From positions 1 through 64,000 of the forward strand of contig SFTH01000001.1 in NCBI GenBank assembly GCA_004563405.1: a stretch of DNA of 64,000 bases. Reading direction: 5' to 3'. Position 1 is the stretch's first letter. Each line of letters opens with the position of its first letter. Under the pieces are notes generated by a model. That model saw only the letters and a list, made by a program, of their open reading frames with translations. It had not been told where the DNA came from and did not search any database. Position numbers and translations under genes: made by a program. This document shows positions 11,436 through 20,456 of the stretch, in pieces. The DNA is from a bacterium (lineage in GTDB: Bacteria > Bacillota > Clostridia > Christensenellales > Aristaeellaceae).

Positions 11436-11897
11436 ATGACCGATTATGCCGGACTCGCCGCGCAGCTGCGCGCGCTGATTCAGGGCGTGCCCCATCCCAT
11501 CGCCAACCTGGCCAACGCCTCCGCGCTGCTCTACGGCGCGCTGGAGGACGTGAACTGGGCCGGATTCTACCTGATGAAGGACGGCCGCCTGGTGCTCGGC
11601 CCCTTCCAGGGCAAGCCCGCCTGCATTGAGATTCCGGTGGGCCGCGGCGTGTGCGGAACCGCCGTCGCGCGCGGGGAGACTGTGCGGGTGGAGGATGTGC
11701 ACCGCTTCCCCGGGCACATCGCCTGTGACGGCGCCTCCCGCTCGGAGATCGTCGTTCCCCTGCGCCGGGACGGAGCGGTGTTCGGCGTGCTGGACGTCGA
11801 CAGTCCCATTCTTGCCCGCTTCACGCCGGAGGATCAGGCCGGCCTGGAGGCCTTCGCCCGCGCGCTGGAGGCGGAGCTTTGCCGGGCCGGAACCTGA
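11436..11897 (+). CDS. msrC: free methionine-(R)-sulfoxide reductase (GAF domain)
   Basis: A 153-residue GAF-domain enzyme reducing free methionine-R-sulfoxide. The sequence shows NWAGFYL, GRGVCGTA and a SRSEIVVPL segment, all characteristic of fRMsr. The three family cysteines are present at residues 63, 73 and 97. The length matches. The ATG has GGAAGGA upstream. It follows the phosphoesterase closely and ends before a hairpin terminator that separates it from a convergent L,D-transpeptidase. Confidence 0.94.
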   Translation: MTDYAGLAAQLRALIQGVPHPIANLANASALLYGALEDVNWAGFYLMKDGRLVLGPFQGKPACIEIPVGRGVCGTAVARGETVRVEDVHRFPGHIACDGASRSEIVVPLRRDGAVFGVLDVDSPILARFTPEDQAGLEAFARALEAELCRAGT

Positions 11898-11979
11898 GCG
11901 CACCGGGGCGCAGGGGAGGCGCCCGCAAATCAAAGCAGAAATCAGACAACGGGTCTGAGCGCGCCTGAGGTGCAGAAGG

Positions 11980-12024
11980 AGACGCCCGCAGCGGCTGTTT
12001 TGCCGTTGCGGGCGTCTCTCTCTC
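11980..12024. terminator. hairpin between convergent genes
   Basis: A 16-bp stem with one G-T-type mismatch (arms 11980-11995 and 12002-12017) and a six-base loop. A pyrimidine-rich tail follows on the plus strand. It lies in the convergent gap between msrC and the minus-strand L,D-transpeptidase and probably ends both transcripts. Confidence 0.7.
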
Positions 12025-12103
12025 CTGTCTTTTCGTGAAGCAACGCCCTTCGCCCTGTCCCTGCTGCCGGGGAAGCGCGCCTGTCCTTCGGGCGGTCAGA
12101 GCC

Positions 12104-12733
12104 TCAGTTGCCCTCCGCACTGCGGGCTTCAATCGCCCCCGCGAGGCCGCCGGAGAGGTTCGCGCAGAGGTATTCCTCGTAGGAGCGCCACTCCTCCTGC
12201 ACATAGCCGTACTTGATCAGCTGCGCGCGCAGCACCTCGTCCGCTTCGCCCTCGCGCACAGTCACGCTCGTGCCGTCCGGGCAGTTCAGGGCAATCCATT
12301 TCGCGTCCTCGCTGCGCAGTCGGATGCAGCCGTGGGACGCGGGCGTGCCCAGCAGGCTGCGGGCCTGCCGGTCCACGGTGGCGACGTCTTTTTCCAGATA
12401 GGGAATGGAGTGGAACAGATACGGCCCGTTGAAGCGGGTCACATACTGCACATAGACCTTGTACTGCTTGATGTAATACCACTCCGTGCGCTCGTCCGGG
12501 TAGTGCTGCTTGACGGTGAACGCTCCGCAGGGAGTCTCGTCCGCCGTGCCGGGAACGCCGGAGGAGCAGATCATCTGGCGGACGATGCCCGCGGCGCTGC
12601 GGTCGTCCGCGTCGTACACCGTGACCGCCTGGGCGGCGAGGTTTACGTCGATGGCGTAGCGCGGGGCCTCCTCCGCGCATGCGCCGAGGAGCGACGCCAG
12701 CGCCGCCAGAATTGCCAGAATCCGCTTCCACAC
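12104..12733 (-). CDS. small L,D-transpeptidase (YkuD domain), exported
   Basis: A 209-residue protein with a signal peptide (hydrophobic stretch 4-19, then a Cys that could be a lipidation site) and a YkuD catalytic domain. The catalytic motif SHGCIRLRSEDA lies near residue 145. Such enzymes make 3-3 cross-links in peptidoglycan or attach proteins, acting outside the membrane. The GTG start at 12733 follows AGGAGG with ten-base spacing and a strong promoter. A larger paralogue lies at 59.3-61.3 kb with the same WYY/HSIP/HGCIRL layout but with extra wall-binding modules; this one is the bare catalytic form. Confidence 0.92.
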   Translation of the reverse strand: MWKRILAILAALASLLGACAEEAPRYAIDVNLAAQAVTVYDADDRSAAGIVRQMICSSGVPGTADETPCGAFTVKQHYPDERTEWYYIKQYKVYVQYVTRFNGPYLFHSIPYLEKDVATVDRQARSLLGTPASHGCIRLRSEDAKWIALNCPDGTSVTVREGEADEVLRAQLIKYGYVQEEWRSYEEYLCANLSGGLAGAIEARSAEGN

Positions 12734-12771
12734 TGCCGCACGCCCTCCTTTGTACAGTTTCTTTCCTTCGA

Positions 12772-12800
12772 AGTATAGCAGCCCCGGCCGCGCAAGTCAA
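12772..12800 (-). promoter_or_regulatory. promoter of the small L,D-transpeptidase gene
   Basis: Minus strand: TTGACT, 17 bases, TATACT, about 40 bases before the GTG start. Confidence 0.82.
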
Positions 12801-12869
12801 GCCGCGCGGGCAGAGAAAGGCCCCGCCCCCGGATTTGGGGAGCGGGGCCTTCGCCGCGACCGGCGCAGC

Positions 12870-13949
<1,080 letters not shown>

Positions 13950-13980
13950 ATTGCACACTCCTTCTTTCGGATGGCCCGTA

Positions 13981-16023
13981 TCAGGCCTTCTGTTCCTTTA
14001 CCCGGCGGCTGCGGCGCATGCGGCTGACGAAGAGCTGCATCAGCGCCATGGCGGCGTATACGATCAGCATCATGATGGTCGCATAGGCGCAGGCCACGCT
14101 GTACTGTCCGCGATCCACGACGGTCATGATCTGCGGCGTGATCAGCTGATAGCGCGCGGAGATCAGGAAGATGACGGCGCTGGTGGCGGTGATGCTTCGG
14201 GCGAAGGTCGTCACCAGGCTGGAGAAGAAGGAATCGCTGATGAGCGGCAGGGTGATGGAGGTGAACACCTTGATGCTGCCCGCGCCCATGTCGTAGGCCG
14301 ATTCCTCGATGGATTTGTCGATCTGGTTGAGCGCAGCCACTGCGGATCTCGTGCCAATGGGCAGGCTGCGCACCACAAAGGCGATGATGATGATCGCGCT
14401 GGTGCCCACCAGAACCATGAAGCCGGAGTGGAAGATGCCGGTGATGTAGCCGCGCAGCATGGCGATGCCGAGCACCGTTCCGGGAACGGCCATGGCGAAC
14501 ATCGTGGCAAATTCCATGAAGCGCTTGCCGATGAATTTCTTCTTGACGATCAGGTAGGCGATGACCATCGAGAGCACCGATGTGATGCACGCCGCCACGA
14601 AGCTGAGGTACAGCGAATCCGTGAAGGGCTTGGTGTCGCGGCTGAGCACGTTGGCGAAGTGCTTGAACGTGAGGGTGAAGTCCTTGCCCCAGAGCTTGAA
14701 GCACGCGCCCACGGGCACCATGGCGTACATGCCGATGACGAACAGGCCCACCAGGGAGCACAGCAGCGTCGTGGGAATGCGCACCGAGCGGTCCTCGATC
14801 TGCATGCGCACGCGGCTGGCCTTGCCCGAGAGGGTGGCCACGCTCTTGCGCTCCAGGAAGTACTTCTCAATGATGAACAGCACCATGCTGATCACCAGCA
14901 GCACCACCGCCATGCCCGAGGAGGAGCGGGTGTCAAAGTTGGAAATCTGCATGTAGATGTAGGCCGCCAGGGTGTCGAAGTCGCCGCCGATCATGATCGG
15001 GTTGGTGAAGTCGGCCACGGACTCGATGAAAGAGACCAGGAAGGCGTTGCCCAGGCCCGGCAGCAGCAGCGGCAGGGTCACGTCCTTGAACACGCGCCAG
15101 CGGCTCGCGCCCATGTTCCGGGAGGATTCCTCCAGGGAGGGGTCGATGTTCGCCAGCAGGCCCTTGAGCATCAGGTAGACCACCGGGAAGAAGGTCAGAA
15201 TCTGCACGATCAGTATGCCGTGCATGCCGTAGATGTTGGCGTTTTTGATGCCCAGCAGGTGATAGGTGATGATGCCGCGCTTGCCGAAGATCATGATCAT
15301 CGACAGCGACAGCACGAACGGCGGCGACACGATGGGCAGCATGGAGATGACCTTGAGTATGCCGCGCATGCGGGTCTTGACGTACACGTCCACATAGGCA
15401 AACAGGAAGCCGATGAGCGTGGAGCACAGGCCGCTGATCGCGCCCAGCATCAGCGTGTTGCCCACGACCTTCAAAAACTTCTTGTTCGTGAAGAGGCTTA
15501 AGTAGACCTCCAGCGTGAAGTGGGTCTCGCCGATGTTTTCATAGGCGATGTTCAGCTGGTTGCAAACCCCCAGTATGTCGTCCACGCTCAACAGCGAGGC
15601 CTCCTCGTCGGAGGCGATGGCAGCGGCGTTGACGATCGAAACGAATTCCTTGGCGATGGAGGGGTCCGCCTCGATGGCGGCCATGTTGGCCTCGATGCTC
15701 GCGCTCAGTTGGGCCATCTTCTCTGCGTCCCGCTTGGACTGCCCGCGCTTGTATTCGTTTGCATAGGTGGCGCAGTCGCTGCCCAGCTGATAGATGGCGT
15801 TTTCCTCCAGGCGCGCGTCCTGTTTGGCCATGGAGGTGATCCGCTGTCCCTGGGAGATCAGGGTGTTGGGATAATCCGTTTCAAAGCTCTGCGTGAGGAT
15901 CGTGCAGAGCGGGTACACCACAAACAAAAGCAGGAAAGCAAGAACCACGATGATGGCGAAGATCATTACAGGATCCGCCAGCAGCTTCTTGCGATCCAGC
16001 CGTCTGCTATTTGCGCTTGCCAA
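13981..16023 (-). CDS. ABC importer permease, two fused membrane domains (FbpB type)
   Basis: A 680-residue protein with two BPD_transp_1 domains in one chain, as in FbpB-type ferric iron permeases. Twelve or so membrane segments are visible; each half contains an EAA-like loop (SLEESSRNMGASRWRVFKDV; SIEESAYDMGAGSIKVFTSI). Unusually, residues about 46-150, between the first membrane helix and the rest, form a long soluble helical insertion rich in Ala, Glu and Ser, predicted outside the membrane. The ATG at 16023 follows AACGAGG. It is the second gene of the operon. Confidence 0.93.
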   Translation of the reverse strand: MASANSRRLDRKKLLADPVMIFAIIVVLAFLLLFVVYPLCTILTQSFETDYPNTLISQGQRITSMAKQDARLEENAIYQLGSDCATYANEYKRGQSKRDAEKMAQLSASIEANMAAIEADPSIAKEFVSIVNAAAIASDEEASLLSVDDILGVCNQLNIAYENIGETHFTLEVYLSLFTNKKFLKVVGNTLMLGAISGLCSTLIGFLFAYVDVYVKTRMRGILKVISMLPIVSPPFVLSLSMIMIFGKRGIITYHLLGIKNANIYGMHGILIVQILTFFPVVYLMLKGLLANIDPSLEESSRNMGASRWRVFKDVTLPLLLPGLGNAFLVSFIESVADFTNPIMIGGDFDTLAAYIYMQISNFDTRSSSGMAVVLLVISMVLFIIEKYFLERKSVATLSGKASRVRMQIEDRSVRIPTTLLCSLVGLFVIGMYAMVPVGACFKLWGKDFTLTFKHFANVLSRDTKPFTDSLYLSFVAACITSVLSMVIAYLIVKKKFIGKRFMEFATMFAMAVPGTVLGIAMLRGYITGIFHSGFMVLVGTSAIIIIAFVVRSLPIGTRSAVAALNQIDKSIEESAYDMGAGSIKVFTSITLPLISDSFFSSLVTTFARSITATSAVIFLISARYQLITPQIMTVVDRGQYSVACAYATIMMLIVYAAMALMQLFVSRMRRSRRVKEQKA

Positions 16024-16056
16024 GCCTGAACACCTCGTTCCTTGTTCGTTTGCGAT

Positions 16057-16100
16057 CTATCCCTGTGAACCATCCGCTCCCGGATGCTTCACAGGGATAG
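16057..16100 (-). promoter_or_regulatory. long stem-loop between binding-protein and permease genes
   Basis: A 44-base palindrome: 13-bp arms (16057-16069 and 16088-16100) plus an inner CATCCG/CGGATG stem across a single C-C mismatch, with a four-base loop. It has no T-run in either direction. Such a stem downstream of a solute-binding-protein gene typically protects the 3' end of the abundant upstream mRNA segment from exonucleases. Confidence 0.7.
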
Positions 16101-16151
16101 ACCCTTGCGCCGCGCGCGGGCGCTTTCCTCCCGCGCGCGGCGACAATCCAC

Positions 16152-16173
16152 AAAAACCGCCCCGAGAGGCGGT
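16152..16173 (-). terminator. partial terminator after the binding-protein gene
   Basis: Minus strand: a 6-bp GC-rich stem (16156-16161 with 16168-16173), then TTTTT. It lies 31 bases after the binding-protein stop and before the permease gene of the same operon, so it probably reduces rather than abolishes read-through. Confidence 0.75.
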
Positions 16174-16203
16174 CTTTGCGGCTCGTTCCGGTTTGAATCG
16201 GAA

Positions 16204-17253
16204 TCAGTCCTTGGGCTGGATCTTGTCGGCGTTGATCGCGGAGGTCCAGGCCTCGATGATGTGGTTCTTGTTGGCGCCGGTCCAGACGGAATCATAGTCG
16301 ATCAGCTTGGTGCCGACCAGAGCCTGTGCGGACTCGGGATCCTGCGCGCCTTCGACGGTCAGGAACTGCAGCGCGCCGACGGTCTGGCCGATCTCCTGGC
16401 ATTCGGGAGTCATGGCGAACTGGATGAACAGCTTGGCCTCTTCCAGATGCTTGCAGCCGTCGATGATGGCGGTGCCGCCGACCTCGTAGCCGGTGCCCTC
16501 GACGGGCGCGATCAGCTCGATGTTGTCATAGCCTTCCTCGATGTACATCAGGCCGGTGTGCAGGAAGCCGACGCCGATGGCGGCCTCGCCGGTGGAGACC
16601 ATCGCGGAGGTGCCGGAGCCGGTCTTGACGTAGGTCACAACGTTGGGGTCAATGCGGGAGATCAGGTCCAGGGCCTTCTCCTCGCCGTAGAGCTGGAACA
16701 GGATGGAGGCGGTCATCACGCCCGTGCCGGTGGCGCCGGGGTTGGCCATCACGATCATGCCTTCATACTCAGGCTTGGCCAGGTCTTCCCAGCTCTGGGG
16801 CGCTTCCACGCCGGCCTCCTCCAGGGCGTCCATGTCGCAGATGAAGCCGATGTAGCCGGAGTAGATGCCGAACCAGTTGGGCTCGCCGATGCCGTAGTTC
16901 TCAGACTTGTAGGGCGCATGCTGGCAATCCTCATAGGCATAGAGCAGGCCGTCGTTTGCAGCCGCGATGTAGGGATCCCAGGTGCCGCCATACCAGATGT
17001 CCGCCTGCGGATTCTCGCGCTCCTCGAGGATGCGGGTGTAGCAGTCGTTGCCGGAGAGGCGGATGTAGCTGGTCTTGATGCCGGTCTTCTCCGCGAAGGC
17101 CTTCACCACCGCCGCGCCATGCTCCTCGTCGCAGCCGACGTAGACCATCAGCTCGCTGCCTTCGCAGGCGTGCCAGTCAACTTCTTCGGCCAGGGCGGCA
17201 CAGCAGCCCAGGGCCAGAACCAGAGCCAGTACGAGAACCAAAATCTTCTTCAT
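16204..17253 (-). CDS. ABC importer substrate-binding protein (FbpA/iron-type family)
   Basis: A 349-residue exported protein with a signal peptide ending in AALA-E near residue 22. The fold type is a class F/iron-family binding protein: MVYVGCDEEHGAAVVKAF, then ADIWYGG, and GYIGFICD motifs. Its operon with a fused permease and an FbpC-like ATPase supports an Fe(III)-type importer, but related systems carry 2-aminoethylphosphonate or other small anions, so the cargo is unproven. The ATG at 17253 follows AGGAG and precedes the signal peptide; the longer frame from 17304 adds a non-signal stretch. A strong promoter lies upstream and a partial terminator downstream, as expected for a protein needed in excess. 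Confidence 0.92.
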   Translation of the reverse strand: MKKILVLVLALVLALGCCAALAEEVDWHACEGSELMVYVGCDEEHGAAVVKAFAEKTGIKTSYIRLSGNDCYTRILEERENPQADIWYGGTWDPYIAAANDGLLYAYEDCQHAPYKSENYGIGEPNWFGIYSGYIGFICDMDALEEAGVEAPQSWEDLAKPEYEGMIVMANPGATGTGVMTASILFQLYGEEKALDLISRIDPNVVTYVKTGSGTSAMVSTGEAAIGVGFLHTGLMYIEEGYDNIELIAPVEGTGYEVGGTAIIDGCKHLEEAKLFIQFAMTPECQEIGQTVGALQFLTVEGAQDPESAQALVGTKLIDYDSVWTGANKNHIIEAWTSAINADKIQPKD

Positions 17254-17311
17254 TTTCTTTTCTCCTATCTGTCCTGTCAATTTGGCGGGGAGATACCTCG
17301 CCATCTATCCT

Positions 17312-17340
17312 ATTTTAACATGCGGGCAACAATCTGTCAA
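17312..17340 (-). promoter_or_regulatory. promoter of the ABC importer operon
   Basis: Minus strand: TTGACA (perfect), 17 bases, TAAAAT, about 60 bases before the binding-protein ATG. Confidence 0.85.
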
Positions 17341-17362
17341 TAAAAACCAGATACATCTTTGA

Positions 17363-17824
17363 TCAATTATTTTTTTCGGTTAAAAATATTAAAAGAGCGC
17401 GGCAGCCCTCTTCGATCTGGCGGTAGACGCCGGCGAAATCCCCGGAGTACCAGGGGTCCTCGATGTCCCCGCCGGAGCCCGCGAAGGACAGGAGCAGGCG
17501 CATCTTTCCCTCCGGGTCGCCGCCGGTGATGCGCTGCATGTTGCGCAGGTTGTATTTCTCCATGCCGATCAGATAGTCCCACTGGTCGTAATCCCTGCGC
17601 GTCATCTGCCGGGCGGTCTTTCCCGCGCAGCGCAGCCCGTGCTCCGCCAGAATCCGCCGCGCGGGCGGATACACCGGGTTCCCCAGCTCTTCCGCGCTCG
17701 TTGCCGCCGAAGCGATCTCAAACCGCCCCGACATCCCCGCCTTCTCCACCAGATCCTTCATAATAAACTCCGCCATCGGCGACCGGCAGATATTGCCGTG
17801 ACATATAAACAGGATTTTGATCAT
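17363..17824 (-). CDS. low-molecular-weight protein tyrosine phosphatase
   Basis: A 153-residue phosphatase of the LMW-PTP family. The P-loop is at residues 8-15 (C-H-G-N-I-C-R-S) with catalytic Cys8 and Arg14, and the general acid Asp is in EDPWYSGDF near residue 122. The length matches the family. In bacteria such enzymes often reverse tyrosine kinases controlling polysaccharide export, but none is nearby. The ATG follows AGAGGTGA. Immediately upstream begins a low-GC islet of small genes on the same strand. Confidence 0.95.
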   Translation of the reverse strand: MIKILFICHGNICRSPMAEFIMKDLVEKAGMSGRFEIASAATSAEELGNPVYPPARRILAEHGLRCAGKTARQMTRRDYDQWDYLIGMEKYNLRNMQRITGGDPEGKMRLLLSFAGSGGDIEDPWYSGDFAGVYRQIEEGCRALLIFLTEKNN

Positions 17825-17985
17825 GTTTTTTCACCTCTTGAAAAGTCCTAAGTCTTAGTCGGAATACCGGAATTGCAGGGTTCTGCAAGGAATCTGAGCC
17901 TGATATTCGTTCATGAATCCTCTCATATCTTTTCGTGGCTTCCCATACTTTTCCCTGCAATTTTGGTACATTCATTGGTAAATGC

Positions 17986-18072
17986 TTATCCTTTACCAAC
18001 GCAGACCTTGACCTTGACAATTTCCAGCCCTTCAGGCAATCGTTCCTTGAGAATGTCCAACATGGTTTTCAT
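17986..18072 (-). CDS. possible 28-residue small protein or disrupted gene
   Basis: An ATG six bases after AAAGGAG opens a 28-codon frame (Lys/Val/Leu-rich, ending VCVGKG). The stop is followed, one base out of phase, by a long open stretch starting near VKDKHLPMNVPK that runs toward the phosphatase gene, so this could equally be the 5' half of a frameshifted gene. It belongs to a set of three short minus-strand genes with similar leader sequences. No homologue recognised. Confidence 0.45.
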   Translation of the reverse strand: MKTMLDILKERLPEGLEIVKVKVCVGKG

Positions 18073-18118
18073 GTGATAGCTCCTTTCTGCCCTCGTAACC
18101 TCCGGGGCGGGAAATATG

Positions 18119-18283
18119 TTAGTATTTGAGCGTATAGCAAGGAGTTCCATCTTCTGCGTCGAACCAGTACCAGCGCGTTACTCCATCCTTGCAGAAACCC
18201 ATGTTTTCGTACTCGACTTCCCACCATTCGTCATATCCAGCTACTTTTGCTGCTTCTGCGAATCTAACATACTTGCGTTTCAT
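18119..18283 (-). CDS. 54-residue small protein, function unknown
   Basis: A compact frame from ATG (18283) to TAA with AAAGGGAG five bases upstream. The product is rich in aromatic and acidic residues: it begins MKRKYVRFAEAAKVAGYD, continues with WWEVEYENMGF and ends with a TRWYWFDAEDG stretch. Composition and AT content differ from the surrounding chromosome. The leader (CCCGGAGCC TATCCGGGC hairpin, then AGAAAGGGAG) resembles that of the neighbouring 28-residue frame. It looks like a phage- or mobile-element-type small protein, by context only. Confidence 0.6.
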   Translation of the reverse strand: MKRKYVRFAEAAKVAGYDEWWEVEYENMGFCKDGVTRWYWFDAEDGTPCYTLKY

Positions 18284-18330
18284 TGTATCTCCCTTTCTGC
18301 CCGGATAGGCTCCGGGCGGGCCGTGGTCGT

Positions 18331-18522
18331 TTACGCGAGAACTACAACGATCTCGCAGGGCTGCTTGAAGTAGGTCACATACTCAGATCCTTCATAATCG
18401 CGTTTGAACATGTTGAACGCGGCTTTTTCGATTGTGTCGCTGTAGCTAGGGTCGTTTGCGTCCTGCACCGTAACTACCGGGTATGTCTTGTATGTGCGGC
18501 TGTCCTTCCAAACTATTCTCAT
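18331..18522 (-). CDS. 63-residue small protein, function unknown
   Basis: The frame opens at ATG 18522 after AAGGGAAG. The product begins MRIVWKDSRTYKTYPVVTV and ends in PCEIVVVLA; it has alternating beta-like hydrophobic stretches and a helix (SDTIEKAAFNMFKRD). It is the first of three short minus-strand genes in an AT-richer islet. The start at 18567 is less likely, having no ribosome binding site. No family recognised. Confidence 0.6.
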   Translation of the reverse strand: MRIVWKDSRTYKTYPVVTVQDANDPSYSDTIEKAAFNMFKRDYEGSEYVTYFKQPCEIVVVLA

Positions 18523-18661
18523 ATAGCATCTTCCCTTCTGATTGTTTTTGCTGTATAATGTTGGCAAAAGCGTTTCACGGCTGTATACATGATGGTGGAG
18601 CTATAAAGAAAAGCCAGTAAACGGTGGTTATGAGATCAAATCGTTTGGAGAAGCAGCTGCT

Positions 18662-19207
18662 TTGAATGTTCTTGCCGGGGTGAGTAAAACGGTTGGAAAC
18701 GTGGCGAATATAGCGGCTGATATGCTGCGAATTGATACTTCCGGCAATAAAGAATACCGCATTCGTACACAGGGCGGTCGGCTGGAAACCATCAAGTTGA
18801 GGGACATTCCTGCACAGGTTAGGTTCCTGTCAGGAAAAGTCAGCGACGTATACAAAAATGATTCGATCTACGGGTATTTTGGAGAGCCAATCGCACCTGC
18901 CAAGGCTGTGATGCCTGCGCTTGCCGTTACAGTAGAGAAGTCTACGTATGTCTTTCTGGGTGGCGGCATTGATCTTGAAGACGCTGAGGCAACCTATCAC
19001 CAGCTTTTTGAAGTGTACAAGCAGTATCAGGAGGAATCCGAGAAGAAGAAAGCGCCAGTTGCGCTTCCCAAAATCAATCTCAGCCAGCCGAAGCTGAATA
19101 TGCCTTCGATCAGGATTCAGTCACCGTTTGTTATCGGTAAAAAGGGAACCAACAGTATCGCAGGAGAACTGCCTGAAAACACAGAAACAGATTCACACAG
19201 GGAATGA
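18662..19207 (+). CDS. unknown protein, probably with a degraded 5' end
   Basis: A 181-codon frame of moderate GC. The frame is open, and looks protein-like, back to a TGA at 18590, but there is no ATG, GTG or TTG before TTG 18662. The only nearby ATGs (18589, 18592) are in another frame and stop after five codons. A frameshift or loss of the true start is therefore likely. The visible product contains a helical N-terminal part, a beta-rich middle (VTVEKSTYVFLGGGIDLED) and a Lys/Glu/Pro-rich tail. I recognise no domain. It is flanked by the small-gene islet and followed by a perfect hairpin. Confidence 0.5.
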   Translation: MNVLAGVSKTVGNVANIAADMLRIDTSGNKEYRIRTQGGRLETIKLRDIPAQVRFLSGKVSDVYKNDSIYGYFGEPIAPAKAVMPALAVTVEKSTYVFLGGGIDLEDAEATYHQLFEVYKQYQEESEKKKAPVALPKINLSQPKLNMPSIRIQSPFVIGKKGTNSIAGELPENTETDSHRE

Positions 19208-19211
19208 AACG

Positions 19212-19247
19212 ACGCGGGATTGGCGATCGCACCAATCCCGCGTTTCA
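19212..19247. terminator. hairpin between convergent genes
   Basis: A perfect 12-bp stem (19212-19223 with 19232-19243) with an eight-base loop, four bases after the stop of the unknown plus-strand gene. A short T-rich tail occurs on both strands (TTTCAT). It also faces the 3' end of yhaM. Confidence 0.75.
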
Positions 19248-19352
19248 TGTATGGGTCAAGTCCATCAAAAGCGTCCATTCGACCGGCGCCTGGTGCAATT
19301 CAATCATCCCCGATGCGCTTTCCGCGCGGCGAATGGACGGGGCGGCGGCGAA

Positions 19353-20318
19353 TCAGGCTTCGTCGCTCCGGACGGGCTCGATCTGGCGGCGGTAGAGGCG
19401 GCGGTCGAGGGACCAGATGCGCTCGGTGAAGCCGCCGGGCAGAGCCGCCTTCAGGGCGCGGCTCATTTCAAACATGCGCGCGTCCAGCAGATCCAGCGTG
19501 TGCAGGGCCTCGGCCTCGGGGAACATCGGCGGCTTGGGGCTGCCGTATTCGGGCAGGTCGTGGTGGGAGAGAATCATGTGCTCAAGCATCATCAAGAGCT
19601 CCGGCCGCGTGCCCAGCTCGTGGCCCAGGCGGTCGAGCTCCGCCACACCCGCCACCAGATGGCCGATCAGCAGGCCCTGGGCGGTGTAATCGGAGACCAT
19701 GCCGATTTCGTCCGAGGCCATCTCGTCGATCTTGCACAGGTCGTGGAGAATGACGCCCGCGGCCAGGAGATCCGCGTCCAGCTGGGGATAGATTTCGCAC
19801 ACATGTCCGGCCAGCCGCAGCATGGTGCTGGTGTGGTGCAGAAGGCCGCTGCGCTCGGCGTGGTGGAGCTTGGAGGCGGCGGGGTAGTAATCCAGCTTTT
19901 CCCCGCACTGCTCCAGTCGGCGCAGCACCAGCGCCTTGAGCTGGGGATCGGCAAACTGTTCCACGCGGGCGAGGATTTCATCCTTCATGACCTGGGGCGG
20001 CAGGGGCGCGCAGGGCGCCAGCTGCTCCATGTCGAAGTCGTCCGCGTCGGTGGCGGGGCGCATCTTGTCCACGCGCAGCTGGGGGCGGCCGTTGTATTCC
20101 AGCATCATGCCGCGCACGCGCAGCACCTGGGCGACGGCGGGGGCCGCCGTCAGTCCGTCCCACATCTTGGCGTTTACCTCGCCGGAAATATCGCACAGGG
20201 TCATGTCCAGATACTTGCTGCCGTTGGAGCTGGTTCTCTGGGTGGCCGCCCGGGTGAGCAGAAAGCCGTCGAACACCTGTCCCTTGATCATGCCCGCGAG
20301 CTGGGGCTGTTGTTTCAT
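19353..20318 (-). CDS. yhaM: YhaM-type 3'-5' exoribonuclease (OB fold plus HD domain)
   Basis: A 321-residue protein with an N-terminal OB-fold nucleic-acid-binding domain (about 1-95) and a C-terminal HD domain (about 130-290) with the motifs SGLLHHTSTM, LHDLCKIDE and a later SHHDLPEYG. This matches YhaM, a 3'-5' exonuclease active on RNA and DNA in Firmicutes. I chose ATG at 20318, eight bases after GGAGG; the frame extends seven codons upstream without such a signal. A canonical promoter lies upstream. Confidence 0.93.
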   Translation of the reverse strand: MKQQPQLAGMIKGQVFDGFLLTRAATQRTSSNGSKYLDMTLCDISGEVNAKMWDGLTAAPAVAQVLRVRGMMLEYNGRPQLRVDKMRPATDADDFDMEQLAPCAPLPPQVMKDEILARVEQFADPQLKALVLRRLEQCGEKLDYYPAASKLHHAERSGLLHHTSTMLRLAGHVCEIYPQLDADLLAAGVILHDLCKIDEMASDEIGMVSDYTAQGLLIGHLVAGVAELDRLGHELGTRPELLMMLEHMILSHHDLPEYGSPKPPMFPEAEALHTLDLLDARMFEMSRALKAALPGGFTERIWSLDRRLYRRQIEPVRSDEA

Positions 20319-20353
20319 GGTCGAGTCCTCCGTTTCCAAATGGATGTGTATAC

Positions 20354-20382
20354 ATGATAATCCGCCCCGGGTTCGCTGTCAA
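20354..20382 (-). promoter_or_regulatory. yhaM promoter
   Basis: Minus strand: TTGACA, 17 bases, TATCAT, about 36 bases before the start codon. It is back to back with the plus-strand promoter at 20396. Confidence 0.8.
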
Positions 20383-20395
20383 GCGGAAACAGAGC

Positions 20396-20424
20396 TTGTC
20401 ATCTGCGGGGTTTTTGAGTATAAT
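20396..20424 (+). promoter_or_regulatory. promoter of the two-gene membrane protein operon
   Basis: TTGTCA, 17 bases, TATAAT (perfect), about 33 bases before the ATG at 20457. Confidence 0.82.
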
Positions 20425-20456
20425 AGAAGAAATTTCCGACGGGAGGGGGCGCTTTC

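Noticed and set aside
17718..17975. A frame beginning MNVPKLQGKV between the 28-residue gene and the phosphatase
   Set aside because: It has only a distant ribosome binding site and overlaps the certain phosphatase gene by about 100 bases in another frame; it may be the second half of a frameshifted gene but cannot be called.
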